Assembly: GCF_036014115.1 (NCBI RefSeq)
Contig: NZ_CP107913.1
Location: 806,001 to 870,000, forward strand
Source of the DNA: Streptomyces sp. NBC_00448
GTDB lineage: Bacteria; Actinomycetota; Actinomycetes; Streptomycetales; Streptomycetaceae
Direction: 5' to 3'
Length of the DNA stretch: 64,000 nucleotides
The notes beneath the pieces are model-generated. The model had not been told where the DNA came from, ran no database searches, and saw only the letters and a list, made by a program, of their open reading frames with translations. The stretch's first letter is position 1. The number at the start of each line of letters is the position of its first letter. Both the position numbers and the translations under genes were made by a program. Shown in pieces: positions 34,023-42,947 of the stretch.

Positions 34023-35024
34023 ATGTCGCGATTCGACCTGCCGCTGGAAGAACTCCGAAGCTACCGGCCCGACCTGCCCGCGCCCGACGACTTCGACGCG
34101 TTCTGGGACGGCACGCTGCAAGAGGCCCGCGCGTCCGCGATCGACGCGCGGTTCACGCCGGTCGAGCTGCCGCTGCCCGGCGTGGAGGTGCTCGACGCGA
34201 CGTTCGCCGGGTTCGGCGGCCACCCGGTGAAGGGCTGGCTGGTGCTGCCGGCCGGCGGCGGCGAACCGCTGCCGACGGTGGTGAAGTACATCGGGTACAA
34301 CGGCGGGCGCGGCCTGCCGCACGAGCATCTGCTCTGGGCCGCGGCCGGGTTCGCCTGCTTCGTGATGGACACCCGCGGCCAGGGCAGCGGCGGGTCGGTC
34401 GGCGACACCCCTGACCCGGTGGGCAGCACCCCCGCCCAGCCCGGCCAGATGACCCGCGGGATCGGCGACCGGCACGGCTACTACTACCGGCGGGTCTTCA
34501 CCGACGCGGTCCGGGCGGTGGAAGCCGCGCGCAGCCACCCGAGGGTGGACGCCTCGCGGGTGGCGGTGGCCGGCGGCAGCCAGGGCGGCGGCATCACCCT
34601 GGCCGTCGCGGGACTCGTCCCCGACCTGGCGGCGGTCGCCGTGGACGTGCCGTTCCTGTGCCACTTCGAGCGGGCCGTCAGCCTCACCGACCGCGACCCC
34701 TACCGCGAGGTGGCCCGCTACCTGCGCGCCCACCGCGACCACACCGAGCAGGTCTTCCGCACCCTGTCGTACTTCGACGGGGTCCACTTCGCCGCGCGCG
34801 CCACCGCCCCGGCGCTGTTCTCCGTCGGCCTGGAGGACCAGACCTGCCCGCCCTCGACGGTCTTCGCGGCCTTCAACGCCTACCGCGGCACCGACAAGAG
34901 CATCGAGGTCTACCCCTTCAACGACCACGAGGGCGGCGGCCCCTTCCAGTCGCTGCGCCAACTCCACTGGCTGCCCTCGCGGTTCGCGCCCACCACCGGA
35001 ACGGAGACCGGCCGTGCTCGCTGA
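34023..35024 (+). CDS. CE7-family acetyl esterase, second copy
   Basis: 333 residues from ATG 34023. Homologous along its full length to the CE7 esterase at 28927, with [22 protein letters not shown], nucleophile elbow GGSQGGG (S186) and FNDHEGGGP for the catalytic histidine. Cytosolic. The 181-base gap from the lyase shows no terminator, and its 3' end overlaps the FAD oxidoreductase gene by 11 bases, so the three genes form one operon. It likely deacetylates lyase products. Confidence 0.92.
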   Translation: MSRFDLPLEELRSYRPDLPAPDDFDAFWDGTLQEARASAIDARFTPVELPLPGVEVLDATFAGFGGHPVKGWLVLPAGGGEPLPTVVKYIGYNGGRGLPHEHLLWAAAGFACFVMDTRGQGSGGSVGDTPDPVGSTPAQPGQMTRGIGDRHGYYYRRVFTDAVRAVEAARSHPRVDASRVAVAGGSQGGGITLAVAGLVPDLAAVAVDVPFLCHFERAVSLTDRDPYREVARYLRAHRDHTEQVFRTLSYFDGVHFAARATAPALFSVGLEDQTCPPSTVFAAFNAYRGTDKSIEVYPFNDHEGGGPFQSLRQLHWLPSRFAPTTGTETGRAR

Positions 35025-37368
35025 GGAACGCCGCTACGACGTCGTGGTGGTCGGCGGCGGCCTGGCCGGGGTGTGCGCGGCGGTGGCCGCGGCGCGGCTG
35101 GGCCGTACGGTCGCGCTGGTGCACAACCGGCCCGTGCTGGGCGGCAATTCCAGCAGCGAGGTACGGGTCTGGGTGTGCGGGGCGACCGCACACGGTGTGC
35201 AGCGCTACGCGCGCGAGACCGGCATCATGGGCGAGCTCTACACCGAGAACCAGTACCGCAACCCCGAGGGCAACCCGCACTACTGGGACCAGGTCGTCCT
35301 CGACGCGGTCCTCGCCGAGCCCCTGATCGACCTCCACCTCAACACCGACGTACGCGAGGTGGAGGCCACCGGCCCGGACGACGTCCGCCACGTCCACGCC
35401 GTGACCGGCTGGACGATGGGCGCGGAGCGCACCACGGTCTTCCGTGGCCGGCAGTTCCTGGACTGCACCGGCGACGGGCTGATCGGGCATCTGGCCGGCG
35501 CCCGCTACCGGATCGGGCGGGAGGCGCGGGCCGAGTACGGGGAGAGCTGGGCGCCGGAGACCGCCGACCGGGCGCTGCTGGGCTCCACGATCCTCTTCTC
35601 CACCCGCGACGCCGGCCGGCCGGTGAAGTTCGTGCCCCCGTCGTACGCCAAGGACCTGTCCACGACGCCGATCCTGCGCAACCGGGTGCTGCGCACCGGC
35701 GACAACGGCTGCGACTACTGGTGGATCGAGTGGGGCGGCGAGCTGGACACCGTCCACGACAACGAGCGCATCCGCGACGAACTCCAGTCGGTGGTCATGG
35801 GCATCTGGGACCACATCAAGAACTCCGGGCAGTTCGACGCCGACACCCTCACCCTGGAGTGGGTCGGCGCGCTGCCCGGCAAGCGGGAGTACCGGCGCTT
35901 CGTCGGTGACCACACCCTCACCCAGCAGGACATCCTCGACCAGCGGCAGTTCGACGACCGGGTCGCCTTCGGCGGCTGGTCCATCGACCTGCACCCCGTG
36001 CAGGGAATGTACGCCGAGGAGCCCGGCGCCAGGCAGCGCTACGCCGACGGCGTCTTCCACATCCCGCTGCGCTGCCTGTACTCGGTGAACGTCGACAACC
36101 TGCTGCTCGCCGGCCGGAACATCTCCGCCACCCACATCGCCTTCGGCGCCACCCGGGTGATGGCGACCTGCGCGACGCTGGGCGAGGCCGCCGGCACCGC
36201 GGCGGCCCTGTGCGCGGAACACCAGGTCACACCCCGCCAACTCGCCACCGAGAAAGTCGAGTTGGTCACCCGCACCCTGCTGCGGCAGGACGCCTCCGTG
36301 ATCGGCGCCCGGAACACCGACCCCGCCGACCTCGCCCGCGCCGCCCGCGTCACCGCCTCCTCCACCCAGGACACCCTCGGCGCCCCGCCCCCCGGCGCGC
36401 CGACCGAGCCCGGCACGCGGACGGAGCCTGACGCGCGAACGGAGCCCTACCCGCTCACCCGTGACGTGGCGCTCCTGCTGCCCGTCGATCCGGCGCTGGA
36501 CTCGATCGACCTGCTGGTCCGGACCGGGAACCCCCAAGGGGCCACGCTCACCGTTGAGTTGTGGGGCACCGGCCTGCCGGAGAACGGGGTGCCGGTGGAC
36601 CGTATCGCCGCCACCACCGTGCCGGTCGGGCCCGGCGACCCGCACTGGGCCACCGCGGTCTTCGCGTATCGACCGGAGCACCCGGGGAACGTCGTCGTCA
36701 TCGTCCGCGCCTGCCCGGACGCGGAGTTGCACCTGTGGGACGGGCGGGTCGACGGCGTGCTCTCGCTGCGCCGCAGGGCCGAGGGCGACCCGGGCGTGGA
36801 CCACGACATCCCCGAGGAGGAGGGGCAGCGGGTGCTCGAATGGTCCGCCCGCGAACTGCGCCGCCGCTCCTTCTGCTTCCGCGCCGAGCCGGCCACCGCC
36901 GCGTTCGCCCCGGACAAGGCCGTCGGCGGCTATCAACGCCCTTACGGCGGGCCCCAGATGTGGTCCTCCGCCCGTTTGCCCGACCCCGCCGACCACGCCG
37001 ATGCCGTCGACCACGCCGACCCCACGACCGCCGCCGGCGAGTGGCTGCAACTCGCATGGGACGAGCCCCAGGAACTGGGCAGCGTCCACGTGGTCCTCGA
37101 CGACGACGTGGACGAGTACCTCAACAACCTGCACCGGCACCGCACACCGTTCGAGATCATGCCGGAACTCGTGAGCGACTACCGCGTCCAGGTCCGGGAC
37201 GAGGACGGGGAGTGGCGGACCTGCGTCACCGTCAGCGCCAACCGCCGCCGCCACCGCGTTCACCGCCTCCCGGAGCCGGTGCGCACCGGCGCGCTGCGCA
37301 TCGCCGTGGACGGCGTCCACGGCGCACCGCACGCCCACATCGTCGCCGTCCGCGCCTACCGGCCGTAA
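35014..37368 (+). CDS. FAD-dependent oxidoreductase (FAD_oxidored type) with C-terminal discoidin-like domain
   Basis: 784 residues from GTG 35014 with GGAG upstream. The dinucleotide fold is [20 protein letters not shown] (GGGxAG) and the family signature [20 protein letters not shown] follows; [20 protein letters not shown] and [20 protein letters not shown] complete the FAD_oxidored pattern. Residues about 450-784 are not part of the usual enzyme: after a Pro/Thr linker come two beta-sandwich segments, the last ([20 protein letters not shown] ... YRVQVRD) resembling an F5/8 (discoidin) sugar-binding fold. It presumably oxidises a sugar or sugar-derived intermediate in the cytosol. Confidence 0.85.
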   Translation: MLAEERRYDVVVVGGGLAGVCAAVAAARLGRTVALVHNRPVLGGNSSSEVRVWVCGATAHGVQRYARETGIMGELYTENQYRNPEGNPHYWDQVVLDAVLAEPLIDLHLNTDVREVEATGPDDVRHVHAVTGWTMGAERTTVFRGRQFLDCTGDGLIGHLAGARYRIGREARAEYGESWAPETADRALLGSTILFSTRDAGRPVKFVPPSYAKDLSTTPILRNRVLRTGDNGCDYWWIEWGGELDTVHDNERIRDELQSVVMGIWDHIKNSGQFDADTLTLEWVGALPGKREYRRFVGDHTLTQQDILDQRQFDDRVAFGGWSIDLHPVQGMYAEEPGARQRYADGVFHIPLRCLYSVNVDNLLLAGRNISATHIAFGATRVMATCATLGEAAGTAAALCAEHQVTPRQLATEKVELVTRTLLRQDASVIGARNTDPADLARAARVTASSTQDTLGAPPPGAPTEPGTRTEPDARTEPYPLTRDVALLLPVDPALDSIDLLVRTGNPQGATLTVELWGTGLPENGVPVDRIAATTVPVGPGDPHWATAVFAYRPEHPGNVVVIVRACPDAELHLWDGRVDGVLSLRRRAEGDPGVDHDIPEEEGQRVLEWSARELRRRSFCFRAEPATAAFAPDKAVGGYQRPYGGPQMWSSARLPDPADHADAVDHADPTTAAGEWLQLAWDEPQELGSVHVVLDDDVDEYLNNLHRHRTPFEIMPELVSDYRVQVRDEDGEWRTCVTVSANRRRHRVHRLPEPVRTGALRIAVDGVHGAPHAHIVAVRAYRP

Positions 37369-37508
37369 CCCGGCGCCTTCGGGAGGAGCCGCGTACCGAT
37401 GCCCGCGCCGGAAGCCACCGCCGGCGCGGGCCGGACCCTGTGGGACGGCGACGGCACGCACCCTGCCCGTCGGTATGTTGGGGGGTGCTGCCGACAGCCT
37501 CGCCGGGT

Positions 37509-37605
37509 TCATGCTCGGACGGTGGGGCGGACCACGATCTCGCTCACGTCGATGAGGTCGGGCCGCTCGATCGCGCAACCGATGGCGGAGGGCGGGATGG
37601 CACGT
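37509..37605 (-). pseudogene. C-terminal fragment of a short-chain dehydrogenase
   Basis: On the minus strand about 32 codons (AIPPSAIGCAIERPDLID, VSEIVVRPT) match the usual C-terminus of SDR oxidoreductases (IPPEAIARAIAFAIEQP...VNEIVVRPT). No N-terminus exists upstream; the fragment abuts the truncated TetR gene. Confidence 0.7.
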
Positions 37606-37639
37606 TGCCCGGAATCCGAGAAGGGAGCGGCGACCGTCG

Positions 37640-37834
37640 ATGGCCGACAGTGCACAGCGCCCGTTGCGAGCCGACGCGCGGCGCAACAGGGCCAAGATCC
37701 ACGCGGCCGCGGTGCGCGTGTTCGCCGAGGAGGAGCCGGACGCGCCCCTGGAGCCCATCGCCAAACAGGCGGGCCGACCAGTTCGGCCAGGCCGGGCACC
37801 GGGTCGAGCCGCTGGAGCGCGGCCGGGTCGGTGA
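37640..37834 (+). pseudogene. Truncated TetR-family regulator
   Basis: ATG 37640 with GGGAG upstream starts a normal TetR N-terminus (LRADARRNRAKIHAAAVRVF, then APLEPIAKQAG) that stops matching about residue 43, just before the recognition helix, and runs out in Arg/Pro-rich sequence. SDR-(-)/TetR-(+) is a standard pair, so these two fragments are the ends of one deleted locus. Sequence 37770-37902 on the minus strand (LTGDPAKEEALRRVGSHETV) may be another leftover that I cannot identify. Confidence 0.7.
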
Positions 37835-37902
37835 CGGTCTCGTGGGAGCCGACCCGGCGTAGCGCCTCCTCCTTCGCCGGGTCGCCGGTCAGCGCGTGCC
37901 GG

Positions 37903-38736
37903 TCAGGCGAGGAAGTGCAGGAGGGCCGCGGTGAGTTCGGCCGGGGCGTCCTCCTGGACCAGGTGGCCGGCGCCCGGGAGCAGGTGCAACTCGGCGGCGG
38001 GGATGCGCGATGCCAGCTCGTGGGCCTTGGCGACGGGAATCCAGGTGTCGTCCTCGCCCCAGCAGACCAGGACGGGGAGGGCGAGGGCGCCGTAGCGCGG
38101 CTGGAGCTCGTCGGTGAAGCGCTGGTCGGCCTGGGCGGTCTGGCGGTAGAAGGCCGGCTGACCGTCGGCACCGAGCCACGGTGCGACCCGGCGGTCGAGG
38201 GTCGCCGGGTGGAGCCCCGGGCTGCTCGCCGAGCCGACGTACTCGCGGACGAGCGCCCGGTGCAGGTCGGGTGGCAACTGTTCGAAGACCTCGGCGTGCG
38301 CGCCGACCAGGCGGAAGAACGGTGAGCCCCAAGGCGCCAGGGCGACCGGATCGACCAGGGCGAGCCGCTGATAGCGCGCGCCGTGCAGCAGATGCGCGCG
38401 CAGGGCGACGGCTCCGCCGAAGTCGTGGGCCACCACGCGGGGTTCGGCCAGGCCCCAGTGCGCCAGCAGCTCGGTGAAGACCCGGCCCTGGGCGGCCAGC
38501 GAGACGTCCTGCCCGTCGAACTTCGCGGAGGCACCGTAGCCGGGCATGTCCCAGACGTACACCTGGTGACGCGCGGCGAGCGCGCGGGCGACGGCGCGCC
38601 AGACGTAGGAGGAGAAGGGCGTGCCGTGCGGCAGCACCACCGGCTCGGCCGCCGGATCACCGAACCGTTCCCAACGCACCTCGCCCGACGCGCTGTCGAA
38701 GGTTCTGCCGAGTTCCCAGTCGAGAGCCATGCCCAT
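37903..38736 (-). CDS. Alpha/beta hydrolase with aspartate nucleophile (haloalkane dehalogenase/epoxide hydrolase-like)
   Basis: 277 residues from ATG 38734-38736 (a second ATG two codons later has better spacing to AAGGGA and may be the true start). The oxyanion region is HGTPFSSYVWR, the nucleophile elbow is VVAHDFGGAVAL with Asp in place of Ser, and the catalytic His is in GAGHLVQEDAP. HDxGG elbows are typical of haloalkane dehalogenases and epoxide hydrolases, which form an ester with Asp. WDMPGYGASAKFDGQDVSLA follows the family. Cytosolic; no partner genes indicate the substrate. Confidence 0.88.
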   Translation of the reverse strand: MGMALDWELGRTFDSASGEVRWERFGDPAAEPVVLPHGTPFSSYVWRAVARALAARHQVYVWDMPGYGASAKFDGQDVSLAAQGRVFTELLAHWGLAEPRVVAHDFGGAVALRAHLLHGARYQRLALVDPVALAPWGSPFFRLVGAHAEVFEQLPPDLHRALVREYVGSASSPGLHPATLDRRVAPWLGADGQPAFYRQTAQADQRFTDELQPRYGALALPVLVCWGEDDTWIPVAKAHELASRIPAAELHLLPGAGHLVQEDAPAELTAALLHFLA

Positions 38737-38743
38737 GCTTCCC

Positions 38744-39499
38744 TTACGCAGCGTGTGACGCGGCGTGCGGACCGCGGGCCCGCAGCCGGTGGTGCAGGAG
38801 GGTGGTACCCGGGACGTCCTGGACGGACACCGCTGCCAGGCCTGCCTCCGCCGCAAGGCGCTCGAAACCCGAGCGGGTGTACCAGTGGATCACCCAGGGC
38901 CGGTCCACGACGGTGCTCTCCCCGTCGCCGTGCCGCTCGTAGCGCAGCAACGTCGTCTGCGTCCGCGCGTCGTCGTCGCGTTCCTCGGACACCACCGACA
39001 CGCGCAACTCCGCACCGTCGTCCGCCACGGCGGTGCGCAGCCGGCCGATGTCCTCGGCGGGCGTGGGGGTCGGGACGAACAGCGGCACCAGGGCGGTGCC
39101 TCCCTCGGCGAGGTGCGCACGGATGCCCCGGAGCGCGGCCGACGCGGCCCGGTCGTCGGGAAGGAGGTTGAACGTCGGCCCGGCGAGGAAGATCGCACGA
39201 TAGCGGCGCGGCAGGTCGAGCGCCTCCATCCGCTGATGGTGCACGACCACGTCGACGCCCTGCTCCCGCGCCCTGCGACGGCACCGGTCCAGCATGTCCG
39301 CCGAGGAGTCGACCCCCTCCACGTCCAAGCCGCGCCCGCGCAGATCGAGCAGCGGATCACCGTCACCGCACCCCAGTTCCAGCGCCGGCGAGCCCGCCTC
39401 CCGCACGAACGCCGCGGACGACTCCGGGTCCTGGACGGCCGACCTCAGCGGCCCGTAGATCTCCGCGACGATGCCGGTGTAAAAGTCAGCTGCCTCCAC
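38744..39499 (-). CDS. SAM-dependent class I methyltransferase
   Basis: 251 residues from GTG 39497-39499, though the ribosome binding site is weak. Motif I is ALELGCGDGDPLLDL (about residues 38-52) and the acidic loop is VEGVDSSADML; AIFLAGPTFNLLPDD corresponds to motif post-I/IV. It methylates an unknown small molecule. It lies 8-14 bases upstream of the alpha/beta hydrolase on the same strand, so the two are probably co-transcribed. Confidence 0.88.
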   Translation of the reverse strand: MEAADFYTGIVAEIYGPLRSAVQDPESSAAFVREAGSPALELGCGDGDPLLDLRGRGLDVEGVDSSADMLDRCRRRAREQGVDVVVHHQRMEALDLPRRYRAIFLAGPTFNLLPDDRAASAALRGIRAHLAEGGTALVPLFVPTPTPAEDIGRLRTAVADDGAELRVSVVSEERDDDARTQTTLLRYERHGDGESTVVDRPWVIHWYTRSGFERLAAEAGLAAVSVQDVPGTTLLHHRLRARGPHAASHAA

Positions 39500-39641
39500 C
39501 CCGGCACCCTACGTTTCCCCGCGCCCCCGCCTCCACCCCATTCCCCTGCCCCGCGGCGCACCCGAAGCCGGCGCGGCGACAGCGCCACACCCAACGCGGG
39601 TCCCACTCCTCGGGCGTCCGGCGCCACGTCCACCTCACGGT

Positions 39642-40118
39642 CTACCGCCCGGGGGCCGCGAGCGTGCCCGGCGGAATCCCCAGCAGGTCCAATCGGGACC
39701 GAAGCACCGCTTCCTGCTCCCGCGTCACCTCGATCCACAGGGCCGTACCGGTGTCGTCGGCGGTGAAGACCACGCGGCCGTCCCGCCGGCCCTCGGCGTG
39801 GATCGTGTACGGGACCAGGTCCGACAGCAGTGCGAACTGCCCGTCGTCCCCGACGTCGATGTCGATCCCCATCCCAGGATCGGCCCGCCTGGAGCGGCGT
39901 CCGCGCGCGACCTCTTCCCGCGCCTGCGACAGGACGCGCTCATACGACGCCAGAACCTCCGGCGGCCAGGCGTCACCGCTGTACGCATCGACGTGGGCCG
40001 CATCGACACTCGAACGCAACACGTCCAGCGCCTCGCGATGCACACGCACGACGTCCGCGGGCCGGGCTCCACCCACGAGCACCAGCTCGCGCACCGGCAC
40101 CCCGTCCAGGCTGATCAC
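39642..40118 (-). CDS. Hypothetical protein
   Basis: 158 residues from GTG 40116-40118 with GGGAGGG eight bases upstream; the open frame continues further left in sequence terms but without a ribosome binding site. Cytosolic, acidic, no membrane segment. The core (VVRVHREALDVLRSSVDAAH ... FALLSDLVPYTIHAEGRRDG) reads like a small alpha/beta protein with a beta-sheet C-terminus. I do not recognise the family. Single gene, divergent from the YbjQ-domain cluster. Confidence 0.65.
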   Translation of the reverse strand: MISLDGVPVRELVLVGGARPADVVRVHREALDVLRSSVDAAHVDAYSGDAWPPEVLASYERVLSQAREEVARGRRSRRADPGMGIDIDVGDDGQFALLSDLVPYTIHAEGRRDGRVVFTADDTGTALWIEVTREQEAVLRSRLDLLGIPPGTLAAPGR

Positions 40119-40368
40119 ACCCCGGACCCTCCCACAGGCAGCCGGCCCGCTCCAATGAGAAACCCGTCGCAACGCGATCGCTCCGACAGGCCCGCCCGGA
40201 ACCGTGTTCGCCCAGCACACCGTCATGGCCCTCACGACGGCGGTGGTGCCGCTCGCCGGACTGATCCTGCTGTCGTGGTGGAGCGCGTCCTTGAGCGGGG
40301 TGGGGGTGGGAGCCTCTAAGGTTCAGGGCAGAGCATCGCTGCTACGCCCAGTGGGAGACGGGGGACCG

Positions 40369-41379
40369 ATGTCGGTGTCATGGAGCGGGCAGGGCCTTCC
40401 GCCCGCCGCGGCCGAACGGCTGGCCTCGGCCGGGGGCAGCGGGACGTGGACGTCCGCGCTGTCCACCGGGGAGTTCGCGGCGATCCGCTCCGTGGGCTTC
40501 GAACCGGTCGGCCAGGTGATGGGTTCCGCGGTGTTCCACATCGGTCGCAGCGGCAGGTACTGGGGCTATCACGACTGCCAGTACCCGGGCGCCCGGTACA
40601 GCTATACCTTCGGTTCGAGGACCGGCGCCCCGGTCGCGCTGTCGGGGGGCGGCTCCCCGTCGCAGGCGCTGGTCGGCGTCTTCGACGAGGCCCGGCGCAC
40701 CGCGCTGGGTCGGATGTCCGCGGAGTGCCGGGCGCTCGGGGGCGACGGCGTGGTGGCTGCCGCGCTGACCATGGCACCGTTCATCGGCCAGGCCAACTGC
40801 CTGGAGTTCAAGGTGATCGGCACGGCGGTGCGGGCGCGGGGCAGCCGGCACGTCGAGCAGCCGTTCACCTCGCATCTGGACGGGCAGGGCTTCGCGAAGC
40901 TGCTCGGTGCCGGGTGGGTGCCGGTCGAGTTGCTGGTGGGCATGTCGATCGGGGTCCGGCACGACGACTACCGGACCGCGTCGCAGACGTTCTCCTGGTC
41001 CAACATCGAGGTGAGCGGGTGGAGCGACCTGGTCCACGCGGTCCGCTCCGACGCCCGGAGCCAGCTCAGGGCGCAGAGCGCCCGGCGGGGCGGCGACGGG
41101 GTCGTCATGGCCGACAGCGAGCTGCGCGTGTGGGCGGAGAGCTGCCTGCGGTCCGGCAGTTCCGACCAGGAGGACCACGTCGCGGAGGCGACGATGATCG
41201 GCACCAGCATCGCACGCTTCCACGTCCGCAAGGAGCCGCCGCGCACGCTGTCGGTGATGCCGCTGGGCGACCGCGGGGTCAGGCTGCGCAAGCGGCTGGC
41301 GACGGTCGCGTCCAGTCCGTACGCGGACCGCGCGGAGTACCGGCGGCTGGTCCAGGAGATCAGCGAGCTGAACGACTAG
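40369..41379 (+). CDS. YbjQ-family (heavy-metal-binding-like) two-domain protein
   Basis: 336 residues from ATG 40369, preceded by GGGAG/GGGGGA; the longer frame upstream is not supported. Two divergent YbjQ-like domains are visible: residues about 25-165 (FAAIRSVGFEPVGQVMGSAV, ARRTALGRMSAECRALGGDG, then FKVIGTAVR) and about 165-290 (PFTSHLDGQGFAKLLGAGWV, VHAVRSDARSQL, VAEATMIGTSI). YbjQ domains form pentamers; their function is unclear despite the heavy-metal-binding name. It heads a three-gene cluster that is collinear and closely spaced. A GACGAG repeat follows its stop codon. Confidence 0.85.
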   Translation: MSVSWSGQGLPPAAAERLASAGGSGTWTSALSTGEFAAIRSVGFEPVGQVMGSAVFHIGRSGRYWGYHDCQYPGARYSYTFGSRTGAPVALSGGGSPSQALVGVFDEARRTALGRMSAECRALGGDGVVAAALTMAPFIGQANCLEFKVIGTAVRARGSRHVEQPFTSHLDGQGFAKLLGAGWVPVELLVGMSIGVRHDDYRTASQTFSWSNIEVSGWSDLVHAVRSDARSQLRAQSARRGGDGVVMADSELRVWAESCLRSGSSDQEDHVAEATMIGTSIARFHVRKEPPRTLSVMPLGDRGVRLRKRLATVASSPYADRAEYRRLVQEISELND

Positions 41380-41500
41380 GACGACGAGGACGAGGACGAG
41401 GACGACCAGAACGACCGGGACGGCCGGCCGGCCGCGGAGCCGCCACCGTCCCTGACCGCTTTCGCATCGCACCATCGCACGGTTGACGAGGGGTACTGAC

Positions 41501-42331
41501 ATGACGAACGAACAGCCGAGCGCCGAGGGCGTTCCCGCAGACGCGATGCGTCGGTTGTCCGAGCTGGCGCCCGGCCGCGCCGGGTCGATCTTCACCAGCG
41601 ACCTGTCGGTGAACGAGTTCCTGCTGGTGCGGGAGGCGGGCTTCAAGCCGATCGGCCTGGTCCTGGGCAGCTCGATCTACCACGTCGGCATCCAGTTCGG
41701 CCGCTGGGGCAAGAACCAGGAGCTGGACACCCTCAGCCAGGCGATGTACCACGCCCGGGAGTTGGCCATGACCCGGATGGAGGCGGAGGCCGCGGCACTG
41801 GGCGCGGACGGCATCGTCGGGGTCCGGCTGACCGTGGAGGCGCGGGAGTTCGGCAAGGACATCGCGGAGTTCATCGCGATCGGCACCGCCGTCAAGGGCG
41901 ACGCCGCTCCTCCCGGCGGCGGCACCTGGCGCAACAACAAGGGACAGCCGTTCACCTCGGACCTGTCGGGACAGGACTTCTGGACGCTGATCCGGGCCGG
42001 CTACGCGCCGCTCGGCATGGTGATGGGCAGCTGCGTCTACCACATCGCGCACCAGAAGATGGGTTCGGTGATGTCGAACATGGGCCGGAACGTGGAGATC
42101 GAGCAGTTCACGCAGGCGCTGTACGACGCCCGCGAGCTGGCCATGGCGCGGATGCAGGCGGAGGCGGAGGCGCTCCAGGCGGAAGGGGTGGTCGGGGTGC
42201 AGCTCAACGCGCACAACCACCGGTGGGGCGGCCACACCACGGAGTTCTTCTCGATCGGCACGGCGGTCCGGCCGCTGCGGCCCGACCACGAGATCGAGCG
42301 GCCCACGATGGTGCTCAGTCTCGACGGGTGA
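41501..42331 (+). CDS. YbjQ-family two-domain protein
   Basis: 276 residues from ATG 41501 with GAGGGG upstream. Two clear YbjQ domains: about 25-140 (NEFLLVREAGFKPIGLVLGS, ARELAMTRMEAEAAALGADG, VGVRLTVEA, FIAIGTAV) and about 150-262 (FWTLIRAGYAPLGMVMGSCV, ARELAMARMQAEAEALQAEG, FFSIGTAV). They are much closer to the YbjQ consensus than those of the upstream gene, suggesting that the upstream one is a diverged duplicate. No transmembrane segment. Confidence 0.88.
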   Translation: MTNEQPSAEGVPADAMRRLSELAPGRAGSIFTSDLSVNEFLLVREAGFKPIGLVLGSSIYHVGIQFGRWGKNQELDTLSQAMYHARELAMTRMEAEAAALGADGIVGVRLTVEAREFGKDIAEFIAIGTAVKGDAAPPGGGTWRNNKGQPFTSDLSGQDFWTLIRAGYAPLGMVMGSCVYHIAHQKMGSVMSNMGRNVEIEQFTQALYDARELAMARMQAEAEALQAEGVVGVQLNAHNHRWGGHTTEFFSIGTAVRPLRPDHEIERPTMVLSLDG

Positions 42332-42381
42332 CAGGCTCGGCATCCGCGGGACAGGACGACTTCACGAGCATGGGGACGACG

Positions 42382-42864
42382 ATGAGCGAGCAGGACCCGT
42401 TCCAGGGGCGGGCGGGCAACGAAGGCGGTACGGGCGAAGGCGGCACGCGCGACGGCGGGGAGCCGGCCTCCGGCGCGTCGATCGACATGGTGGCCGCCGC
42501 GCTGCGCCGTGACTCGGCCGACCTGGAGATCTACGCCAAGGTGCTGACCGGGTCGCTGGCGGACGCGCTGCCGGCCGGCTCGGTGACGTCCGAGCGCAAG
42601 CGCACCATGAGCGACCGGCTCGCCGGACGCGAGGGACGGGTGGAGCGGCTCGAAGTCGCCCTGGACGACCGGCGGTTGATCCTGACCCTGGCGCACGGAC
42701 GGCCGCAGGGCGAGGTGGCCACCGTGGTACGCGGCGTGGTGCTGTCGCGCACTCCCGTGGCGCTGGACGCGTGGGCGGCCGAGCTGGCCGCGGCGCTGGC
42801 GCAGCGGGCCGAGGCCGACGCGCGGGCCCGCGCGGCGCTCGAACGGCTGGTGCTGGGCGACTGA
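42382..42864 (+). CDS. Hypothetical protein, third gene of the YbjQ cluster
   Basis: 160 residues from ATG 42382 with GGGGA five bases upstream (an ATG at 42370 is also in frame). A Gly-rich N-terminal tail of about 30 residues leads into an alpha/beta segment (AALRRDSADLEIYAKVLTGS, KRTMSDRLAGREGRVERLEV) and an Ala/Arg-rich C-terminal helix likely to form a coiled coil. No known motif. Its position 50 bases behind the second YbjQ gene suggests it works with the YbjQ proteins. A strong terminator follows. Confidence 0.75.
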   Translation: MSEQDPFQGRAGNEGGTGEGGTRDGGEPASGASIDMVAAALRRDSADLEIYAKVLTGSLADALPAGSVTSERKRTMSDRLAGREGRVERLEVALDDRRLILTLAHGRPQGEVATVVRGVVLSRTPVALDAWAAELAAALAQRAEADARARAALERLVLGD

Positions 42865-42908
42865 CCGGCCCGCGGTTCCTGACGTGCCGTCAGGAACCGC
42901 GGCCGGTC
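42863..42908. terminator. Very strong bidirectional terminator
   Basis: CCGCGGTTCCTGACG (42870-42884) pairs perfectly with CGTCAGGAACCGCGG (42888-42902), a 15-bp stem with a 3-base loop; after a one-base bulge, GACCGG (42863-42868) and CCGGTC (42903-42908) extend it. It separates the converging YbjQ cluster and GH43 gene. Confidence 0.9.
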
Positions 42909-42947
42909 CGAATGGCCTGGTGCCGCTCAACAGCCTCGGCAAGAAGG

